Of a stretch of DNA of 64,000 bases, positions 35,004-45,242 are shown piece after piece. The position numbers and the translations under genes were made by a program. Origin of the DNA: Vibrio parahaemolyticus (lineage in GTDB: Bacteria > Pseudomonadota > Gammaproteobacteria > Enterobacterales > Vibrionaceae); assembly GCF_900460535.1 (NCBI RefSeq), contig NZ_UHIL01000001.1, positions 1,736,001-1,800,000 on the forward strand, in the 5' to 3' direction. The stretch's first letter is position 1. Every line of letters begins with the position of its first letter. The notes below the pieces were generated by a model, which made no database searches, was not told the origin of the DNA, and worked only from the letters and a program-made list of their open reading frames with translations.

Positions 35004-37022
35004 ATGGCAACGCGCAAACGCTCACGCACATCGCTTTCACTGATTCAGACTATCAGCGCAACATTTTTAACTATCATCGCACTTGTTATAGCCCTTTCTG
35101 TCTCAAGTTTCAAAGGAATGGGGCAGGTTGGAGAACAATTTGAAGATTTGTCTCAAAAAGCATTACCGATTGCGATGGCCAATGCGACTCTGACCAGAAA
35201 TGTGTTGGAAATGGTGAAACTGCTCAACTATGGAATGCAGGTAACGGAAGCGAAAGAGTTGCCGCTTGTAGAAGCGCAAATTGAAGCGCTGGCGAAACAG
35301 ACAGAAGGTCTGATCGAGAAAACATCCGAAGTCGCTCCACAGCTTTCCAATGAGTTAAAAGATAAAGTGGAGACGTTGCACCAAATCACAAACTCCATTT
35401 TACTCAAGCAATCCGCGGTGATTCAGATGCAAGGGCACATCGACGCGAATGTTGGTGGTTTTCGCTATGGACTGAGTTCCATCGGCCCAGAGATGAACAG
35501 AATTAGCTCATTTTTAAACCTGGATGATCCTGAGTCGAGTGACGCGGCAAACCGTTTTATTGCATCTGCGAGTTCGATGGAAAGCACTTTCCTTGTAATG
35601 ATGATGCATACCGATTTACCTAAAGCGGAGAAAGAATATCGGGAGATGCGAAATCGAATTGCGGGGATTAACCTTGCTTACGAAGATTTCAAAGCCCTAC
35701 ACTCTGAAGTCAGTGACTACGCCAGCTTGACAGCGCCTTATGAGATGGTGAAATCAGGCTTTGACGAAGAGGGCATTTTGCAACTCATTCTTGCCAAGTT
35801 GGTCCAAAGCGAACAACAGCAGCGTGAGTTTCATCAAGCGTCGTTATTCGCTGACGAAACCATGAGGCTCTTGGATAGCATTTCGCAGTCGGCATCGAAC
35901 TTGATTGATGAACGCGAAGCCACGGTCAATAACACCATAGGCAACGTCAGCATGATGGTTCTTGTCGCGGCGTGTGTTATCTCTCTGGTTATTTTGGTCT
36001 CTTGGTTCGGGCTAAAAACGTGGACAAACCGAGGACTGAAGAATGTGCTGGTACGTTTATCCGCATTAACTGACCACGATTTTCGTGCCAAAGCAGATGA
36101 GATGGGCCCCTTTGAGCTAAAAGAGGTCGCACGCAAATTGAATCAGGTGATCGATTCAACACACGACTCTATCCAAACGGTTACACGTAATTGTGAGACG
36201 CTTTATCAAACCGCAGAAATCAGCCACGATGCAGCTGAGCAAACCAATGACGGTCTAACAACGCAAAACGAAGCGTTAGCGAGCATGGTGACTACGATTA
36301 CTCAGCTAGAGGCGTCCATACGTGAAATTGCCACAGTAACGAATGCTTCGTCAGAAGATTCATTACTTGCTACACGACATACCGAAAAAGGTGTCCAAGT
36401 TGTCGAGCAAAACCGCAAGCGGTTGGAATCATTAGAAAGCTCTTTGGATGTGAATGAACAATCGATGTTAGAGCTAGACCAGCGTGTTAAGCAGATTCGT
36501 GAAATGGTCGACATGATCAGTGGTATCGCGGAAAACACCAATTTACTTGCGCTGAATGCAGCTATCGAAGCTGCTCGCGCAGGTGAACAAGGGCGCGGGT
36601 TTGCGGTTGTCGCGGATGAAGTCCGAAAACTGGCAAAGGATACCTCCCAGCAAACGACCAATATTCGTGAAATGATGAGTGAGCTTATTACTGCGGCAGA
36701 GCGTTCTCGCCAAGCGGTAAACGATTCGCGAGAAGAAATGACCCACGCGCTGCATTCCAGCAATGAAGTGAAATCGACGTTCTCTGACATCAACCTCGCG
36801 GTTAAGCATATTCAAGAGCGTGTTGAGCAGATCTCTGTTGCCACGGAAGAGCAAGAACGTGCGACGGCGGACGTGTCTCAATCCATCAATAATATTTCCG
36901 AGCTTGGAGAGCGTACAAAGCTACAACTTGAATCCATGGTTGAAAGCTCCGAACAAGTGGCAGAAATTGCAGGGCATCAACAAGCGATGTTGCATAAATA
37001 CGAGCTACATCAGTCCGCCTAA
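35004..37022 (+). CDS. Methyl-accepting chemotaxis protein
   Basis: Start ATG 35004 gives 672 residues. Membrane helices are at about residues 15-35 and 312-335. The periplasmic region between them is helical and about 275 residues long, resembling a four-helix or HBM-type sensor. A HAMP-like segment follows, then the cytoplasmic coiled coil with the highly conserved tip [20 protein letters not shown] and [15 protein letters not shown]. It should feed a CheA-CheW array. The ligand is unknown. No C-terminal CheR-tethering pentapeptide is present (it ends KYELHQSA). Confidence 0.93.
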   Translation: MATRKRSRTSLSLIQTISATFLTIIALVIALSVSSFKGMGQVGEQFEDLSQKALPIAMANATLTRNVLEMVKLLNYGMQVTEAKELPLVEAQIEALAKQTEGLIEKTSEVAPQLSNELKDKVETLHQITNSILLKQSAVIQMQGHIDANVGGFRYGLSSIGPEMNRISSFLNLDDPESSDAANRFIASASSMESTFLVMMMHTDLPKAEKEYREMRNRIAGINLAYEDFKALHSEVSDYASLTAPYEMVKSGFDEEGILQLILAKLVQSEQQQREFHQASLFADETMRLLDSISQSASNLIDEREATVNNTIGNVSMMVLVAACVISLVILVSWFGLKTWTNRGLKNVLVRLSALTDHDFRAKADEMGPFELKEVARKLNQVIDSTHDSIQTVTRNCETLYQTAEISHDAAEQTNDGLTTQNEALASMVTTITQLEASIREIATVTNASSEDSLLATRHTEKGVQVVEQNRKRLESLESSLDVNEQSMLELDQRVKQIREMVDMISGIAENTNLLALNAAIEAARAGEQGRGFAVVADEVRKLAKDTSQQTTNIREMMSELITAAERSRQAVNDSREEMTHALHSSNEVKSTFSDINLAVKHIQERVEQISVATEEQERATADVSQSINNISELGERTKLQLESMVESSEQVAEIAGHQQAMLHKYELHQSA

Positions 37023-37045
37023 GTGACATGTTTTTATTTTCTATA

Positions 37046-37070
37046 AGCAGAACTTCGGTTCTGCTTTTTT
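37046..37070 (+). terminator. Terminator of the chemoreceptor gene
   Basis: The 8-bp perfect stem AGCAGAAC / GTTCTGCT has a TTCG tetraloop and is followed by a T-run. Confidence 0.93.
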
Positions 37071-37229
37071 GTTGCTTCTACGCACCTTCTCATTGCTATT
37101 CAAATCGCAAAAGTGAGTTATATCGCATCTTGCTCATTTCTTAAGGGCTGAGTTATCACTACGTGGTGTTAATGCTATGTCGGTAAAACAAGATGGCTAG
37201 AATGTTGTCCGAATTCAAAGGAATGAATC

Positions 37230-37649
37230 ATGCAACTATTACAAAGAGCCAGCCTTATACTGGTTAATCATCAGCAAGAACTTTTGCTTATCCAGCGTTT
37301 TCAAAACGATAGACATTATTGGGTTTTCCCCGGCGGTAGTGTTGAAGTTGGAGAGCAGCCTGTTGAAGCTGCGAAAAGAGAAGCGCTGGAAGAAACCTCA
37401 TTGGAACTCAATCGGATCCAAAAGGTTTTTGAGCTCGAAAACCAAGGTCGCTTAGAAACCTATTTTCTTTCTTATGTAGGGAACTCAAAAGTGAAGCTGG
37501 GGGTAGGGCCGGAACAAACCAGACAGTCAGACGTTAACCAGTATCATTTAAAGTGGGTGCGTTTAGAGCAACTTCATACGATTCCTTTGTATCCAGAGCA
37601 AGCCAAAGCTTTCTGCTTAAATAATGAGGAGTGGTTTTATGATCGATAA
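37230..37649 (+). CDS. NUDIX hydrolase 1
   Basis: The 139-residue protein has the NUDIX box GGSVEVGEQPVEAAKREALEE, including the REALEE metal-binding core. It hydrolyses a nucleoside diphosphate linked to another moiety; the substrate is unknown. The next NUDIX gene starts inside its last codons, so the two are translationally coupled. Confidence 0.9.
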   Translation: MQLLQRASLILVNHQQELLLIQRFQNDRHYWVFPGGSVEVGEQPVEAAKREALEETSLELNRIQKVFELENQGRLETYFLSYVGNSKVKLGVGPEQTRQSDVNQYHLKWVRLEQLHTIPLYPEQAKAFCLNNEEWFYDR

Positions 37650-38052
37650 AGTTTGCCCCGTTGTTCTGCGTAAGCAAAACCAAGAGATCCTACTTTTTCA
37701 GCATCCCTTAGCGGGTATTCAGCTAGTCAAGGGAACGGTTGAGACGTTTGATGAAAGTTACATCACGGCTGCAAAACGGGAGCTGGCTGAAGAATCTGGG
37801 ATTACGCACGTTATCTCCGCTCGGTATTTATGCTCATGGGACAGTGGCTTTCAAAATCAAGCATGGCATTTTGTTTTGTGTGAGTGTGCGGACCTAGAGG
37901 ATTCATGGACGTTTCATACGCAAGACGATGGCGGACATGATTTTGCGTTTTTTTGGCACGATATAGGGAGCGATATTTCCTCACAGGCGCATACTGTTTT
38001 TCAGCATGCACTGGAAAAAGTTCGAAAACTGATAGACCAAGGGGTGGTGTAA
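37639..38052 (+). CDS. NUDIX hydrolase 2
   Basis: Start ATG 37639 (MIDKVCPVVLRK) after AGGAG gives 137 residues. The box GTVETFDESYITAAKRELAE then ESG keeps the RELAEESG core, but spacing from the leading Gly to the first Glu is one residue longer than the usual G-x5-E. It overlaps the first NUDIX gene by 11 bp and abuts the next gene. The two proteins differ considerably, so this is not a recent tandem copy. Confidence 0.85.
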   Translation: MIDKVCPVVLRKQNQEILLFQHPLAGIQLVKGTVETFDESYITAAKRELAEESGITHVISARYLCSWDSGFQNQAWHFVLCECADLEDSWTFHTQDDGGHDFAFFWHDIGSDISSQAHTVFQHALEKVRKLIDQGVV

Positions 38053-38520
38053 GTGAGGTTGCAAGTTGGAGGTTTAACAAAGAAGAACTTGTTAAAGCAC
38101 TTGAGTAAAAAAGGTGTTCAATTGAATGCCTTCGCCCAACAACTATTCGATGATGACAAAGTCGAGTGCGCAGATGAGATTCAATCGTTCTTTTTAACGA
38201 TAAAAACACCGTTTGACTTCGGGCTTTATTTTGGCGCGACCCTTGGAGAAATGATTGAAGCGGCGTCGACACAAAATCTATCACCTTGCCCTTTAGTTGT
38301 TGCGCCATACCTCCGTTTACAAGAAATTGACTTGGCGAAGGGAGAGTACCTTACTGTGGTGTCTTCCCCGCTTTCGAATGACAAAGCTTATCCTCGTGGT
38401 TTGTATCTACGGGATCTCGACGACGGATTCTGGCTACGAGGCTTTAGATGTTCGGACGATTGTATCTTTCCGCCGTCGAAAAAATTTGTTTTTGTATCTG
38501 AGATCGCGAAGGAGTGTTGA
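38053..38520 (+). CDS. Unrecognised protein in the NUDIX operon
   Basis: GTG 38053 follows directly after the previous stop codon, giving 155 residues. No signal peptide or membrane segment is seen. Its N-terminal half (VGGLTKKNLLKHLSKKGVQLN, FDDDKVECADEIQSFFLTIKTP) does not match a family I know. The middle (DFGLYFGATLGEMIEAA) and the LRDLDDGFWLRGFRCSDD stretch look like a compact globular fold. Context only says it is co-transcribed with two NUDIX hydrolases. Confidence 0.7.
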   Translation: MRLQVGGLTKKNLLKHLSKKGVQLNAFAQQLFDDDKVECADEIQSFFLTIKTPFDFGLYFGATLGEMIEAASTQNLSPCPLVVAPYLRLQEIDLAKGEYLTVVSSPLSNDKAYPRGLYLRDLDDGFWLRGFRCSDDCIFPPSKKFVFVSEIAKEC

Positions 38521-38522
38521 GT

Positions 38523-38737
38523 GTGACATATCTTTATCATCGCGAGCCCAACAACCTTTCTCACCTAATCTCGAGGGAAAACTAGCGGATTTGAGCGAAG
38601 TGCCAAAGCAAACACTATGCTTCTATCAGGAGCGAATAGATAAGGAAGAGCAGTCGTTACTCTTCTTTCGCACGCCTCGTGTACGGTTTAAAGGCACTGT
38701 CGATCTCAAAAATGGCTATGAGATTACAAATGTTTAA
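38523..38737 (+). pseudogene. Small gene with a probable single-base frameshift
   Basis: GTG 38523 has a perfect AAGGAG eight bases upstream and opens MTYLYHREPNNLSHLISREN before a TAG at 38583. The -1 frame then continues with LADLSEVPKQTLCFYQERID and on to TAA 38735-38737 (ending GYEITNV). Restoring one base in the GGGAAAA run near 38573-38579 would join both parts into about 72 residues. It looks like a recent 1-nt deletion or a sequencing error in the fourth gene of the NUDIX operon. No function recognised. Confidence 0.5.
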
Positions 38738-38783
38738 TTGACTTCTATATGCTTTGCGCATTCTTTCAGATAAGGAAACGATA

Positions 38784-39164
38784 ATGGATAAATTCGTAGT
38801 GTTTCTCTTATGCCTTTTTATGACGATAGGTGGCGTGGTTCACCTGTATGACAACATCGTTGATGGCTTTTTGCCTTACGATTTTGCTCCGCGTTGGCTA
38901 AACATTTATTGGAGCGCATTAGGTCTTTTAGATTTGTTAGCGGTGTACTTATTAGTGAAACATCGCAGAGTGGGCTTGGTGTTGATGCTATTGATTTTGA
39001 TGACAAACGTTATTTTTAGTTCACACGCTCACTATACATTAGAAATATTGGACAACAATGTGGCTCTGCAAATGAAAACGCTGTTCTTGGGCTTTTCGTT
39101 GGGCGTTTCCATCTGGCTTTGGAATGCGCGAAAGCACCAGCAATCGCGTCAGATATTTCGTTAA
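38784..39164 (+). CDS. Small four-helix membrane protein
   Basis: Start ATG 38784 (MDKFVVFLLCLFMTIGGVVHLYD), with AAGGA upstream, gives 126 residues. Four hydrophobic segments are visible, separated by short charged loops, with KHRRVG between the second and third. It is an integral inner-membrane protein of unknown function. Confidence 0.7.
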   Translation: MDKFVVFLLCLFMTIGGVVHLYDNIVDGFLPYDFAPRWLNIYWSALGLLDLLAVYLLVKHRRVGLVLMLLILMTNVIFSSHAHYTLEILDNNVALQMKTLFLGFSLGVSIWLWNARKHQQSRQIFR

Positions 39165-39208
39165 CTTTATCTACTCACACATTTAAGGATTATCAACAGG
39201 GATTCGTT

Positions 39209-39427
39209 ATGAACGATTTTAAAGACTTGGCGAGTTTTGCCGGTTTTAGTGCGTTAACAGGTTTGAGTTTTGGCACCATTTTCTTCAGTCTCGCTTTTGT
39301 GTACAGCTCCTTCGAAACGCAGCAACACGTCAACACTAGCGCGTTAATTTGTGCTGTTTTTGGTGTCATAGGCTTGGTTGTTGGCATTACGCAATTAAAT
39401 AAAAAACGCCAATTAGTCGAAAGTTAA
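39209..39427 (+). CDS. Small two-helix membrane protein
   Basis: Start ATG 39209 (MNDFKDLASFAGFSALTGLS), with AGGGA upstream, gives 72 residues. Two hydrophobic segments (about residues 12-33 and 45-63) are joined by SSFETQQHVNTS and end in a basic tail (LNKKRQ). Unknown function; it lies 44 bp after the preceding membrane protein and may be in its operon. Confidence 0.65.
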   Translation: MNDFKDLASFAGFSALTGLSFGTIFFSLAFVYSSFETQQHVNTSALICAVFGVIGLVVGITQLNKKRQLVES

Positions 39428-39519
39428 TTCGGCAAGTCTTTTCGGTGGATGGGGTCTCCAAAACTCTATAATGAACTCTGTGATTTGTTTTTGTTGGTTA
39501 CTCCATCTACGTTTTTCTT

Positions 39520-40347
39520 TTAATCATCGTTCTTGCCCTTGCCTTCGCGATAACGAAAAGGCTGTGTCAGCAGCTTATCCAATCTTTGCTCGCTCGCTTC
39601 CCTGATCTCAGGCACGCCAATCACGACATCGTTATGTCCAAGCGCTGGTTGTGCGCGATACGTTCCAAACCATCTATCCCAAACGGAAAGGAAAAAACCA
39701 AAGTTCGAATGGGTTTCCTTCACAATCACCGAATGGTGCACGCGGTGCATGTCTGGTGTCACAATGACTTTTCGCAGTTTCTTATCGATAGATAACGCAA
39801 GCTTTGCGTTACTGTGATTGAACATCGCACTCGCATTTAGAATGATCTCAAACACCACAATCGCGAGAGGTGAAACACCAAGAATGAATACCGAGGCGAT
39901 TTTGACGACCATCGATATGATGATTTCAATTGGATGAAAACGCGCGCCAGTTGTGACATCGATATCCAAATCGGCATGGTGCATACGATGAATTTTCCAT
40001 AATGGTTTAACGCGATGAAAAACCAAGTGCTGAACATAGATGATGAGATCGAGAACAATCACAGCAAGCAACACGTTTAACCAACCGGGCAGGGATAGAA
40101 GATTGAATAGTCCCCATTGCTGATCATGAGCAATGGTCGCAGCTTGAAACGCAGCAATAGGCATCACTAATGCAATGATCGCGCTATTTAGGGCGACCAA
40201 AGAGAGGTTGTTTAACCAGCGAAAGGAACGTTTGACGGTGAGCGTCTTTCTTGGGAGCTTGTTTTCCCAAAGAGTACACAGCAACAATACGCCAATAAAA
40301 CAGCTAAGTCGCAACCAAGATGGGTCGGTAAACGTGTTTTCAGTCAC
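39520..40347 (-). CDS. Sterol desaturase / fatty acid hydroxylase family protein
   Basis: The 275-residue membrane protein has at least four membrane helices and the di-iron histidine clusters HLVFH, HRMHHAD and HRVHHS, with an additional HSNAK histidine. The family (PF04116) hydroxylates or desaturates lipids in the membrane. The substrate is unknown, and no partner lipid gene is next to it. Confidence 0.88.
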   Translation of the reverse strand: MTENTFTDPSWLRLSCFIGVLLLCTLWENKLPRKTLTVKRSFRWLNNLSLVALNSAIIALVMPIAAFQAATIAHDQQWGLFNLLSLPGWLNVLLAVIVLDLIIYVQHLVFHRVKPLWKIHRMHHADLDIDVTTGARFHPIEIIISMVVKIASVFILGVSPLAIVVFEIILNASAMFNHSNAKLALSIDKKLRKVIVTPDMHRVHHSVIVKETHSNFGFFLSVWDRWFGTYRAQPALGHNDVVIGVPEIREASEQRLDKLLTQPFRYREGKGKNDD

Positions 40348-40501
40348 TGATCTTTCCTTCTTCTCCGCATTTATCGCAATAGACCTTAACTAACGTGAGA
40401 TTCTTTCAATGTTTGGTCTTTAGAGTAATAACGCTGCCGCCTTGTGAGCGAGCGGTTATACCAGTAGAATCGCGCTCTCGTTTTTATTTGGCATTTCCTT
40501 C

Positions 40502-41251
40502 ATGAGAATCCACGCTTTCCATCGTTTATATCAGTATCGTCAATCCATCTCAACGAAGCCTTTCAATGCTCGTGGATGCAAAGTTCAGCGCTGCCCATTC
40601 TGTCAGGTTTCAGAGCAGCATTGTTTATGTGAATTGCAACCTGATATCGATAGCAATGTCGCGTGCATGCTGATTGTGTCTGAGAACGAAGTGTTTAAGC
40701 CAAGCAATACAGGCCGTTTGATTGCTGATACGGTGAAAGAGACTTACGTGTATCAATGGAATCGCACTGAACCTTCACAAGAGATGCTTGATCTTTTGTC
40801 CAACGAAGACTACCTGCCTGTCATTGTTTTTCCTGCCGATTACGTTGATCAACCTGAGCGATTGCTAGATGGATTACACACTGAGCACTTACATCGCACT
40901 GATGGTAATAGCAAAAAGTGGTTGTTGATTTTTATCGATGGTAGTTGGCGTGAGGCGCGAAAAATCTTCCGTCGCTCTGAGTTTTTACAGTCTCTACCAG
41001 TCTTATCTATCGAGCCGGAGTGTTTATCAGAATACATCATGCGCCGTTCTGAGAACGAGCAGCATCTTTCGACAGCTGAAGTCGCGACTTTAGTTTTGAA
41101 ACAAGCCGGTGAGAACAAAGCATCGGAATGCCTTCAATTGTGGTTTGAAGCCTTCAGAGAAACCTACATGCTGACCAAGACCCGAGTCAAAAACGATCCT
41201 AATCGACCGCATTTGAAACGTTTCAAAGAGTGGGTGAAAACCGAGAGCTGA
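40502..41251 (+). CDS. tapT: DTW-domain tRNA-uridine aminocarboxypropyltransferase
   Basis: The 249-residue protein begins with a zinc-binding CPFCQVSEQHCLCELQ motif and carries the DTW-type motif as DGSWREARKIFRRS. These enzymes transfer the 3-amino-3-carboxypropyl group of S-adenosylmethionine to uridine 47 of tRNA (acp3U47). The E. coli counterpart is TapT (YfiP). It is divergent from the hydroxylase gene. Confidence 0.87.
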   Translation: MRIHAFHRLYQYRQSISTKPFNARGCKVQRCPFCQVSEQHCLCELQPDIDSNVACMLIVSENEVFKPSNTGRLIADTVKETYVYQWNRTEPSQEMLDLLSNEDYLPVIVFPADYVDQPERLLDGLHTEHLHRTDGNSKKWLLIFIDGSWREARKIFRRSEFLQSLPVLSIEPECLSEYIMRRSENEQHLSTAEVATLVLKQAGENKASECLQLWFEAFRETYMLTKTRVKNDPNRPHLKRFKEWVKTES

Positions 41252-41425
41252 CTCTAAGGAATGAACTTTTGTTGATGGCATGTTGTTCAACTGACTTCAG
41301 CGAGGGGATAAATCTGCATTCGGTCACGGTTTGCAGGCGTACAGATATGGATAATGCCACTAGTTTATACTTTTGACTCCAGCCATTTTTGGAGTCGTTT
41401 AAGCATTTTTTTAGGAGAGAAATAC

Positions 41426-42334
41426 ATGTATTACGGCTTTGATGTCGGCGGCACTAAAATTGAATTTGGTGCATTTAACGAGAAGCTTGAGCGTGTAGCG
41501 ACGGAACGTGTACCTACACCAACAGACAACTACGAGCTGCTGGTTGATACCATTGCGGAATTGGTTAACAAATACGATGCAGAGTTTGGTTGCGAAGGCA
41601 CCATTGGTCTTGGTCTACCTGGCATGGAAGACGCAGACGATGCAACGGTATTAACAGTTAACGTTCCTGCGGCGAAAGGCAAACCACTGCGCGCGGATCT
41701 TGAAGCGAAAATTGGTCGCAGCGTAAAGATTGAAAACGATGCGAACTGTTTTGCGCTATCAGAAGCATGGGACGAAGAGCTTCAAGATGAGCCTTCTGTA
41801 CTTGGTTTGATCCTAGGCACTGGTTTTGGTGGCGGTTTTATCTACGATGGTAAAGTTTTCTCTGGCCGTAACCACGTAGCAGGTGAGGTGGGTCATACTC
41901 GTTTACCTATCGATGCTTGGTTCCACTTAGGCGAAAACGCACCTTTGTTGGGGTGTGGCTGTGACAAGAAGGGTTGTTTAGACAGTTACCTTTCTGGCCG
42001 AGGCTTCGAACTTCTTTATGCCCATTACTACGGTGAAGAGAAGAAAGCGATCGACATCATTAAAGCGCACGCAGAAGGTGAGGCGAAAGCTGTTGAGCAC
42101 GTTGAGCGTTTTATGGAGTTGCTGGCAATCTGTTTTGCAAACATCTTTACAGCGACTGACCCACATGTTGTTGTGCTGGGTGGTGGTCTTTCCAACTTCG
42201 AATTGATTTACGAAGAGATGCCAAAACGTATTCCTAAGTACCTGCTTTCTGTCGCGAAGTGTCCGAAGATCATCAAAGCAAAACACGGTGATTCAGGTGG
42301 TGTACGTGGCGCTGCGTTCCTAAACATCAAGTAG
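41426..42334 (+). CDS. nagK: N-acetylglucosamine kinase
   Basis: Start ATG 41426 ([17 protein letters not shown]), with AGGAG upstream, gives 302 residues. A ROK-family kinase: DVGGTK phosphate-binding motif, [13 protein letters not shown] catalytic region, ILGTGFGGG, and the zinc motif [17 protein letters not shown]. It matches E. coli NagK, including [13 protein letters not shown] and the length (303). It phosphorylates GlcNAc released from peptidoglycan or chitin turnover. Confidence 0.92.
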   Translation: MYYGFDVGGTKIEFGAFNEKLERVATERVPTPTDNYELLVDTIAELVNKYDAEFGCEGTIGLGLPGMEDADDATVLTVNVPAAKGKPLRADLEAKIGRSVKIENDANCFALSEAWDEELQDEPSVLGLILGTGFGGGFIYDGKVFSGRNHVAGEVGHTRLPIDAWFHLGENAPLLGCGCDKKGCLDSYLSGRGFELLYAHYYGEEKKAIDIIKAHAEGEAKAVEHVERFMELLAICFANIFTATDPHVVVLGGGLSNFELIYEEMPKRIPKYLLSVAKCPKIIKAKHGDSGGVRGAAFLNIK

Positions 42335-42373
42335 TGACTGAAACCTTACTCGATATAAAGTAAGACGAAATTT

Positions 42374-42415
42374 AAAGCCCCGTTTAGACCATCAAGGTAA
42401 AACGGGGCTTTTTAC
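42374..42415 (+). terminator. Terminator of nagK
   Basis: The 12-bp perfect stem AAAGCCCCGTTT (42374-42385) / AAACGGGGCTTT (42400-42411) is followed by TTAC. Confidence 0.9.
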
Positions 42416-42493
42416 TTATATATCGAAGTAACTCATATACCTAAGTAATTTCGGTATGCTCGGGTATAGAGCACGAACAAAAATAGCATGTAT

Positions 42494-42522
42494 AAAAAAA
42501 CTCGCGACGAATCGCGAGTTTT
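42494..42522 (-). terminator. Terminator of the DUF2960 gene
   Basis: The stem CTCGCGA (42501-42507) / TCGCGAG (42512-42518) is flanked by A7 and T4. On the minus strand it ends in T7. Confidence 0.9.
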
Positions 42523-42538
42523 CTGTTTGCAGCTAAGC

Positions 42539-42805
42539 TTATTTGTTCTTTTTGCCTACGCCTAGGTTTTCTTTTTGAGCTAGGGTGATTTTACTAAAGC
42601 CTAATTTTCTGAAGTAGTTATCGCGGTAGTTGCGCACCGCTTTAGTGTCAGACACTGCTTCGATTTGTTGCTCCATCTTTAGGAACTCAGTGATATCGAT
42701 ACCTTCTGCTTCGGCAACCGCTTCTTGAATGTTGCGGTGCTGCTGGTATGAGAACGTCAGTTCTTTGTCTTGGTCTTTGTAAGTGTAAAGAATGGTGCGA
42801 GCCAT
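42539..42805 (-). CDS. DUF2960 family protein
   Basis: The 88-residue soluble protein (MARTILYTYKDQDKELTFSY) is rich in charged residues with a basic C-terminus (NLGVGKKNK). It resembles the DUF2960 family, conserved in Vibrio. Function unknown. It has its own terminator and lies just downstream of the molybdopterin operon. Confidence 0.78.
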   Translation of the reverse strand: MARTILYTYKDQDKELTFSYQQHRNIQEAVAEAEGIDITEFLKMEQQIEAVSDTKAVRNYRDNYFRKLGFSKITLAQKENLGVGKKNK

Positions 42806-42879
42806 AGCTGTCTCTCTGAAAAGGTTTCTGTATTAAACAAAAAGGCCAGACTCGCTGACCTTTGAATTTCTAGTTTGGG

Positions 42880-44658
42880 CTAGATTCTGCCTTGAAGTGG
42901 GATAATTGTCACGCTTTCTCCCGCTTTTACTGTATCAACAGCTGGGGAGATTTCGATCAAACAGTTCGCCTCACTCATTGAGCGCAAAATACCAGAGCCT
43001 TGCTTGCCTGTTGTACGAACGGTTAAACGGCCAGTGTCATCCAGTTCATAGATTCCTCGACTAAACTCGGTACGACCTTGGCGAGAGCGAAGATTCTCAG
43101 TCGCGATGGCATTCACTTTCAGAGGCTTCCAGCCTTGTTCGCCTTGCATCTTACGCAGTGCAGGCTCGACAAAGTTAATGAAAGAGACCATCACGGCAAC
43201 AGGGTTGCCCGGCAGACCAAAGAACGGCTTGTTGTTGATTTGACCAAACGCTAATGGACGTCCCGGACGCATGTTGATTCGCCAAAAATCGATTTGACCA
43301 AGTTTATCCAAGGCAAGTTTGATGTAATCCGCATCACCAACGGATACGCCACCAGAAGTCATAACCACGTCTGCTTGCGCCGATGCGTTTTCCAACGCTT
43401 CGATCATTAACTGTTCATTGTCTTCCAGAATACCGAAGTCCAAGATCTCGCAGCCGAGCTTTTCAAGCATGCCCATGATGGTAAAACGGTTGGAATCGTA
43501 GATAGAATTCGCTTTTTGCTCTGTTCCCGGCGCTTGTACTTCGTCACCGGTGGAGAACACGGCAACTTTCAATTTGCGGAACACATTCGCTTCACCAAAA
43601 CCAAGCGAAGCGGTCATGCCCATTTCTGGAGAGGCTAGGCGAGTGCCTGCGGTAAAGACGTCACTGCCGATAGCGAGATCTTCACCTGCTTGACGAACGT
43701 TTTGGCCTGCTTTGATATGCGCACCGTTAAAGGTGACCTTGTCACCTTCTTGAGAGGCTTGCTCACGCATGACCACTGTGTCGCCGTTAAGTGGTGTTGG
43801 TGCGCCAGTCATGATCTTCACCGCTTGACCAACTTGAAGAGGCTGATCGTAAGCATGGCCCGCCATCACTTCAGCAACCACTTGGTAGCTATCGCGGTCA
43901 ACATCATCACTGCGGATGGCATAACCGTCCATCGCGGAGTTGGTGTACTGCGGCACGTTTACTGGTGAAATGATATGTTCCGCAAGAACGCGGCCATAGG
44001 CGTTTTCAATCTTGCATGCTTCTATTTCCGAAACCGTGTTCACCAAAGAAAGGATTTTTTCTTGGCCTTGAACCACAGAAAGGAAAGCCGGAGAAAGTGT
44101 GTCGCAACATGCGACGTCTTTCTCTTTAGATTTTGGTGCTTTTGCATCTTGAACGTATTGAAGAACAAATTGAGCGATGGCATCCAAATCATTGATGTTC
44201 ATTTGAGGGAGCTCAGAATCTAACCCCGCACTGTCGGAAGCGATAGCAATGATGTTTTCATCGTGAGGGTAAAGCCAAGGTTTACCCACTTCTTCACGGT
44301 GCAATTCAATTTTAGGAAACGCGATGTTTTTACAGCCTTCAACCAAAACCACATCGAGCTTGTCTTCATCAAAACGAGTTAAGAGGTATTCAAACTCCGC
44401 TTCGGCTTCTGGCGTTTCTGTCATTAACGCAAAACGGTTGCGAGAAGCAATCAGCATTTGAGACGCGCCAGCTTTGCGTAAACGGTAGCTGTCTTTACCC
44501 GGCTTATCGACATCGAAGTTGTGGTGTGCATGTTTTAGCATGCCAATGCGTAAACCTGCTTCAGTCAGCTTTGGCAATAGGGCTTCAAGTAGCGTGGTTT
44601 TGCCTGTGCCTGAATAAGCTGCAAAACCAAGAATAGGAATGTTTAGCGTGTGTTTCAT
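42880..44658 (-). CDS. mobB-moeA: MobB-MoeA fusion, Mo/W cofactor synthesis
   Basis: The 592-residue protein joins two enzymes. Residues about 1-165 are MobB, with Walker [16 protein letters not shown] and VLVEGCKN. Residues about 180-592 are MoeA, with the N-terminal [17 protein letters not shown], the MPT-binding GDSV-equivalent FSTGDEV and [12 protein letters not shown], and PGRPLAFG. MoeA inserts molybdate (or tungstate) into adenylated molybdopterin; MobB assists guanylylation by MobA. It overlaps mobA by 4 bp and is the last gene of tupABC-mobA. Confidence 0.93.
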   Translation of the reverse strand: MKHTLNIPILGFAAYSGTGKTTLLEALLPKLTEAGLRIGMLKHAHHNFDVDKPGKDSYRLRKAGASQMLIASRNRFALMTETPEAEAEFEYLLTRFDEDKLDVVLVEGCKNIAFPKIELHREEVGKPWLYPHDENIIAIASDSAGLDSELPQMNINDLDAIAQFVLQYVQDAKAPKSKEKDVACCDTLSPAFLSVVQGQEKILSLVNTVSEIEACKIENAYGRVLAEHIISPVNVPQYTNSAMDGYAIRSDDVDRDSYQVVAEVMAGHAYDQPLQVGQAVKIMTGAPTPLNGDTVVMREQASQEGDKVTFNGAHIKAGQNVRQAGEDLAIGSDVFTAGTRLASPEMGMTASLGFGEANVFRKLKVAVFSTGDEVQAPGTEQKANSIYDSNRFTIMGMLEKLGCEILDFGILEDNEQLMIEALENASAQADVVMTSGGVSVGDADYIKLALDKLGQIDFWRINMRPGRPLAFGQINNKPFFGLPGNPVAVMVSFINFVEPALRKMQGEQGWKPLKVNAIATENLRSRQGRTEFSRGIYELDDTGRLTVRTTGKQGSGILRSMSEANCLIEISPAVDTVKAGESVTIIPLQGRI

Positions 44659-45242
44659 GATTCTAATTGTCCAAATTGCGCCAGTTCTTCCGGAGTGTTC
44701 AAGTTGACGAAACAGTTTGGTGAGTCGCTAAAGTCAACGTAACTGGTGTTGCACTCTTTGTAGAGCAGAATGATTTTGCGGTCGCCACGTTCTAAAAATG
44801 CGGTGAGTTTTGGCAGTACGCGTTTGTGGTAGAGCGTGAAAACAGGTTGCTGATGGTCACCATCATGCGCGACTAAAATATCACTGTCTTCTTTGACGGC
44901 CTGGCAGAAACGCTCGACAAGGTCGGTGTTAATTTGAGGGCTATCGCAAGGTACAAATCCGACCCAGTCAGTTTCCGCATGCATCAAACCCGCGTGAATA
45001 CCGCCCATAGGTCCAGGGAAATCTTTGAATTGATCACTAAATACGAAACCAAATTTGCTGTACGCATCTTGGTTGCGATTGGCATTAATTAAAATGCGTG
45101 GTGTTTGTGGAGATAAACGTTCAATAACGTGTTCGATGAGTGGCTTCTGATTTAATTCAATCAGACCTTTATCTTTTCCACCCATACGGCTGGCTTGGCC
45201 ACCAGCCAAAATGACCCAACTAGTTTGTGTTGGTTGAAGCAT
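44655..45242 (-). CDS. mobA: Molybdenum cofactor guanylyltransferase MobA
   Basis: Start ATG 45242 ([18 protein letters not shown]) gives 195 residues, the usual MobA length; the open frame begins 12 codons earlier inside tupC. The GTP-binding motif [20 protein letters not shown] and metal site FVPCDSP are intact. It converts Mo-molybdopterin to the bis-MGD form used by the formate dehydrogenase encoded further along. Confidence 0.92.
   Translation of the reverse strand: MLQPTQTSWVILAGGQASRMGGKDKGLIELNQKPLIEHVIERLSPQTPRILINANRNQDAYSKFGFVFSDQFKDFPGPMGGIHAGLMHAETDWVGFVPCDSPQINTDLVERFCQAVKEDSDILVAHDGDHQQPVFTLYHKRVLPKLTAFLERGDRKIILLYKECNTSYVDFSDSPNCFVNLNTPEELAQFGQLES

Noticed and set aside
35834..36881. 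Minus-strand frames opposite the chemoreceptor gene
   Set aside because: Serine- and arginine-rich antisense shadows of the coiled-coil signalling domain.
38570..38585. Programmed -1 frameshift at GGGAAAAC
   Set aside because: The codon phase does not give a standard X-XXY-YYZ slip; a one-base deletion is simpler.
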